Shown piece by piece: positions 5,614 to 8,515 of a stretch of DNA of 8,515 nt (positions are counted from its first letter, which is position 1; the number at the start of each line of letters is the position of its first letter). The position numbers were made by a program, and so were the translations under genes. The stretch lies in assembly GCA_022866885.1 (NCBI GenBank), contig JALHWS010000029.1, forward strand, positions 1-8,515, written 5' to 3'. Below the pieces are notes generated by a model that saw only the letters and a program-made list of their open reading frames with translations, did not search any database and was not told where the DNA came from. The stretch comes from Candidatus Microgenomates bacterium (lineage in GTDB: Bacteria; Patescibacteriota; Microgenomatia; 2-02-FULL-39-11).

Positions 5614-6633
5614 ATGAAAAAGCAAAAAATCAGAGTCGGCATCAACGGTTTTGGCAGAATCGGCAGAAACGCCACCAGGATTATTTTGGAACGGCCTGAT
5701 TTGGAAATCTGCGCCATCAACAGCCGGGCTGAAGTTTCTTCCCATGCTTACCTTTTGAAATACGATTCTTCTTATGGAATACTTAACCACGACGTCAAAG
5801 TCTCAAACGGTGATTTGTCCGTAGACGGAAAGAAGATTGCCGTTTTTAACGTTGATGATCCGGCTGAAATTCCCTGGGAAAAAGCCAAGGTCGATATCGT
5901 CATCGATGCCACCGGTAAATTCCGAACCACGGCAGATGCCATAAAGCACGTCAGAGGTACGGTCAAGTATGCGGTAATTTCCGCTCCGGCCAAAGACGAT
6001 ACAAAAACGCTGGTGATGGGTGTCAATCATCAGATGTTTAATCCGAAAACGGACAAAGTAATTTCCAATTCGTCATGCACCACCAACTGTCTCTCGACGA
6101 CTTTGAAAGTCCTGCATGACAATTTTGAGGTAAAAAAAGGTTTCATGACGACAGTTCATGCCGTCACCGATTCCCAAAATCTTTTGGACAATTCCCATAA
6201 AAAGGAAGCCCGGCTCCGCCGTGCATCTTTTGCCTCGATGATCCCTTCGTCGACTGGATCGGCAAAGGACATCGGTAAATTATATCCGGACCTGAAAGGC
6301 AAAATTTTCTGTCAGGCGATCAGAATTCCTTTATTGACGGTTTCCATCATCAATTTAACCGTTGAGATTAAAAAGAAAACTGATGCCGAGGAAGTAAATA
6401 AAGCGTACCAACTGGCGGCCAACAAAGGCCTGAAAGGAATACTGGACGTAGCCGCCGACGAGTTGGTTTCCAAAGATTATACCGGTAACCCTTATTCATC
6501 TGTCGTTGATCCGTACCTGACACAGGTGGCGGAAGGCAATCTGGTAAACGTTTACGCGTGGTATGATAATGAATGGGGATATACAAACCGGCTGATAGAC
6601 ATGGTGAGCTATGTAGCCAAAAGGGGGATTTAA
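5614..6633 (+). CDS. gap: Glyceraldehyde-3-phosphate dehydrogenase, type I, probably NADP-capable
   Basis: Reversible oxidation/phosphorylation of glyceraldehyde-3-phosphate to 1,3-bisphosphoglycerate. The 339 residues match the family. The Rossmann start is VGINGFGRIGR (8-18); catalytic C155 is in SNSSCTTNC and H182 in TTVHA; the inorganic-phosphate site is PSSTGSAK (211-218); R237 and WYDNEWGY (316-323) close the substrate and NAD pockets. After the second strand, where NAD-specific enzymes have Asn-Asp, this protein has N36-S37-R38 (INSRAEVSSHAYLLKYDSSYG region). Loss of that Asp is also seen in NADP-using GapB of Bacillus, so dual or NADP use is inferred. The usual RVPTPNVS-like segment is RIPLLTVSIINL, suggesting a divergent subgroup. 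It is the middle gene of gpmA-gap-pgk, 4 bp before pgk. Confidence 0.95.
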   Translation: MKKQKIRVGINGFGRIGRNATRIILERPDLEICAINSRAEVSSHAYLLKYDSSYGILNHDVKVSNGDLSVDGKKIAVFNVDDPAEIPWEKAKVDIVIDATGKFRTTADAIKHVRGTVKYAVISAPAKDDTKTLVMGVNHQMFNPKTDKVISNSSCTTNCLSTTLKVLHDNFEVKKGFMTTVHAVTDSQNLLDNSHKKEARLRRASFASMIPSSTGSAKDIGKLYPDLKGKIFCQAIRIPLLTVSIINLTVEIKKKTDAEEVNKAYQLAANKGLKGILDVAADELVSKDYTGNPYSSVVDPYLTQVAEGNLVNVYAWYDNEWGYTNRLIDMVSYVAKRGI

Positions 6634-6637
6634 TTTT

Positions 6638-7816
6638 ATGAGAAAAAAGACGATTCGTGATATTGCCGGGATATCGGGACAAACTGTTTTTTTGACCGTT
6701 GATTTCAATATTTCTTTAAAAGACGGCAAAGTGACCAATGACACTCGGATCGTGGAGGCTATCCCGACCATCAAATACCTTTTGAGCAAAAAGGTAAAAA
6801 TCGTCCTGGCTTCCCATCTTGGCCGGCCGAAAGGCGTCGATCCGAAATTTTCCTTAAAGCCGGTGGCCGAAAGAGTAGCACTTTTGACCGGTAAAAAAGT
6901 CAATTTAATCGAAAAGTATTGGGAAAAGGAAGCCGTTGACAAAGTCAGAAGTCTCCCTTCCGATCAGTTAGTTCTTCTTGATAACATCAGATTTCATGAG
7001 GGAGAAAAGAAGAATGATCCTACCTTTGCCAAACATCTGGCTTCGATGGCTGATATTTTTGTCAATGACGCTTTCGGTTCTTCCCACCGGACTCATGCTT
7101 CAATAGTCGGGATAACCGAATATCTCAAAGGCTATGCCGGACTGCTCATGGAAAAGGAAATCAACATGATTTCCGATGCGCTGGAGAAACCTAAAAGGCC
7201 ATTTCTGGTCATAATCGGCGGGGCCAAAACTCCGGAAAAAATTTCCGTCATCGAAAGGATTTTGGATATTGCCGATACGGTAGCTCTTGGTGGGGCTATC
7301 GCCAATACTTTTCTGGCTGCCTGGGGATTTGGGATGGGCCAATCGATTGTCGATTACGAAATGGTGGAAATGGCTAGAGTGGTTTTTTGGAAAGCCACCC
7401 GTCAACATTCAGCCCTGATGCTTCCTCTGGACGTAGTTATCTCCGATAATCAACGTCAGGCAAAACCGAAGACCGTTGATTATAACCAGGTACCGCCGAA
7501 TGTGGCTATCTTTGATATTGGACAAAAAACCCAAAACCACCTTAAAGATATGATAAAAAATGCCGGGACGATCATCTGGAACGGCCCGATGGGTCTTTAT
7601 GAAGATCCGCGTTTTGCCAAGGGGACGGACAGCCTGCTTGAGAGCATTTCAGGTAGCAAAGCGATAACAATCGTCGGCGGCGGTGACACTTTAACCAGCA
7701 TTAAAACTAAATCTTGTTTGAAGAAAATTACTCATATCTCAACCGGCGGCAGCGCCATGCTGGAATTTATGAAAATAGGGACTTTGCCGGGAATTGAGGT
7801 TTTGGAAAACGCTTGA
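6638..7816 (+). CDS. pgk: Phosphoglycerate kinase
   Basis: Transfers phosphate between 1,3-bisphosphoglycerate and ADP. It has 392 residues, full length. N-domain substrate residues seen: D22 and N24 (VDFN), R37, SHLGRPKG with R63, NIRFHEGE, and HRTHAS. The C-domain nucleotide site includes GGAKTPEKI, GGAIANTFL, WNGPMGLYE, VGGGDT and ISTGGSAML. Odd points: the strongly conserved Arg in the N-terminal signature (RVDFNVP) is T20 here (LTVDFNIS) and the Pro is S26, so the usual family signature is broken although D22 and N24 remain; STGGG is STGGS. The start ATG follows gap by 4 bp, with a GGGGGA ribosome-site-like stretch inside gap's last codons. TGA at 7814-7816 ends the protein at the normal family position, and its last base is the first base of a palindromic repeat. 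Convergent with lexA. Confidence 0.95.
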   Translation: MRKKTIRDIAGISGQTVFLTVDFNISLKDGKVTNDTRIVEAIPTIKYLLSKKVKIVLASHLGRPKGVDPKFSLKPVAERVALLTGKKVNLIEKYWEKEAVDKVRSLPSDQLVLLDNIRFHEGEKKNDPTFAKHLASMADIFVNDAFGSSHRTHASIVGITEYLKGYAGLLMEKEINMISDALEKPKRPFLVIIGGAKTPEKISVIERILDIADTVALGGAIANTFLAAWGFGMGQSIVDYEMVEMARVVFWKATRQHSALMLPLDVVISDNQRQAKPKTVDYNQVPPNVAIFDIGQKTQNHLKDMIKNAGTIIWNGPMGLYEDPRFAKGTDSLLESISGSKAITIVGGGDTLTSIKTKSCLKKITHISTGGSAMLEFMKIGTLPGIEVLENA

Positions 7817-7927
7817 TTGTCATTGCGAGTCCGATGTACATCGGACGAAGCAATCCCGTGATAGTACAGTAATTCCAACGGGATCGCCACGCTCTCCGCC
7901 AGCTGGCGGATCGCTCGCGATGACAAT
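7816..7927. repeat. REP/MITE-like palindromic repeat, copy B
   Basis: Terminal arms ATTGTCATTGCGAG (7816-7829) and CTCGCGATGACAAT (7914-7927) pair at 13 of 14 positions, with one T/G difference. Nested inside: a perfect 18-bp palindrome GTCCGATGTACATCGGAC (7829-7846), GCAATCCCGT (7850-7859) pairing 9/10 with ACGGGATCGC (7879-7888), and a perfect 16-bp palindrome TCCGCCAGCTGGCGGA (7895-7910). It fills nearly the whole gap between the convergent pgk and lexA stops, leaving only 4 bp. Same family as copy A, enlarged by extra hairpin modules. It may serve as a bidirectional transcription barrier. Confidence 0.88.
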
Positions 7928-7931
7928 GGAT

Positions 7932-8515
7932 TCAGTTTTTATATCTTCGGAAAACACCGACGACTTTTCCTTGGATCTTAACGTGTGAGGCGTAAATAGG
8001 AGTCATGGCCGCGTTGGCCGGCATCAGTTTAATCCGGTCTTTCTCAAAAAAGATTCTTTTCAAAGTAGCAAAACCGTTCGGCAGGATCGCCACGACTATA
8101 TCCCCGTTTTGAGCATCCTGCTGGTGCTGGATAATGACATAATCACCGTCTAAAATCCCGTCGTCAATCATGGAAGTCCCTTTTACCTGAAGGACAAAAC
8201 CGGGTTTATTGTTGGTAATGATGTTGGCCGGGACAGAGATATAACAATTAGGATCGGTATGGGGTTCAAGGGGAGTTCCAGCGGCAATGTAACCAAGAAC
8301 CGGCATTTCCAGAGCCGATTCGTCAACCGGGGCATGAATTTTTTCATTGACCAGCTCTATCCCTCTTTCGAAACCGACGGTTTTTTTAATATAGCCTTTT
8401 TGGACCAGCCTTTGAAGATTTTCGTGGATGGTAGAGACGGCATTTACGCCAAGCCCTTCGGCAATTTCCTGCAAAATCGGGGCATAACCGTGCCTTTGGA
8501 TGTATTGTGAGATAA
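7932..8515 (-). CDS. lexA: LexA repressor (5' end outside window)
   Basis: SOS-response repressor: a winged-helix DNA-binding domain plus a self-cleaving S24-type domain activated by RecA. The frame stays open to the right edge, reading SQYIQRHGYAPIL before QEIAEGLGVNAVSTIHENLQ, the expected LexA recognition-helix region, so the TTG at 8474 is not the start; only about 15-20 N-terminal residues should be missing. Cleavage site Ala-Gly in GYIAAGTP (codons 8282-8277), catalytic Ser in KGTSMIDDGILDGD (codon 8174-8172), catalytic Lys in ATLKR (codon 8060-8058), and the usual end KVVGVFRRYKN. The residue before the Ser is Thr, where Asp or Glu is common. TGA stop at 7934-7932. It is convergent with pgk. 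Its promoter and any autoregulatory SOS box lie beyond the window. Confidence 0.94.
   Translation of the reverse strand, partial: ISQYIQRHGYAPILQEIAEGLGVNAVSTIHENLQRLVQKGYIKKTVGFERGIELVNEKIHAPVDESALEMPVLGYIAAGTPLEPHTDPNCYISVPANIITNNKPGFVLQVKGTSMIDDGILDGDYVIIQHQQDAQNGDIVVAILPNGFATLKRIFFEKDRIKLMPANAAMTPIYASHVKIQGKVVGVFRRYKN

Noticed and set aside
6368..6942. Overlapping minus-strand frames across the gap-pgk junction
   Set aside because: Both underlying plus-strand genes are unambiguous and the antisense products show no recognisable domain.
2348..7927. The two palindromic repeats as a CRISPR array
   Set aside because: Only two copies 5.4 kb apart, with internal palindromes and no regular spacers or cas genes.
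7794..7988. Plus-strand reading frame across the pgk end and copy B repeat
   Set aside because: It overlaps the pgk and lexA 3' ends in other frames, most of it is repeat DNA, and the product resembles nothing.

Overview
This window reads as chromosomal DNA of an uncultured bacterium. It has bacterial-style genes, LexA, RsmI and AAGGAGG ribosome binding sites, combined with an archaeal-type fructose-bisphosphate aldolase/phosphatase and compact, tightly packed genes. That mix suggests a candidate-phylum lineage, perhaps Patescibacteria/CPR such as Microgenomates. This is an impression from gene content, not a placement. The standard bacterial code fits: acsA, pgk and lexA all end at TGA at the length expected for their families.

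Layout, left to right. (1) A 5'-truncated gpmI (cofactor-independent phosphoglycerate mutase), followed 46 bp later by fbp (bifunctional FBP aldolase/phosphatase), both on +. (2) A 124-bp spacer mostly filled by a REP/MITE-like palindromic repeat. (3) acsA (AMP-forming acetyl-CoA synthetase) on +. (4) rsmI on -, convergent with acsA, interrupted by an in-frame TGA at a normally conserved glycine. (5) A 70-bp divergent promoter region with a perfect 19-bp dyad. (6) A tight + operon of gpmA-like mutase, gap and pgk, with 11- and 4-bp spacers. (7) A second, larger copy of the palindromic repeat filling the gap between convergent stops. (8) lexA on -, running off the right edge.

Six of the eight genes serve lower glycolysis/gluconeogenesis or acetyl-CoA metabolism. 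PGM (two unrelated forms), PGK and GAPDH connect 3-phosphoglycerate/2-phosphoglycerate to triose phosphates, and FBPA/P converts triose phosphates essentially one way to fructose-6-phosphate. GAPDH lacks the usual NAD-selecting Asp, which, with FBPA/P, points to an anabolic (gluconeogenic) bias. AcsA links acetate to acetyl-CoA.

The strongest observations are the UGA-interrupted rsmI, with a 14-bp-period repeat inside its coding region, the two modular copies of the palindromic repeat, the candidate operator in front of the gpmA-gap-pgk operon, and active-site-region oddities in PGK and GAPDH. I found no CRISPR array, tRNA, rRNA, transposase or prophage gene, and no convincing new defence-type system.
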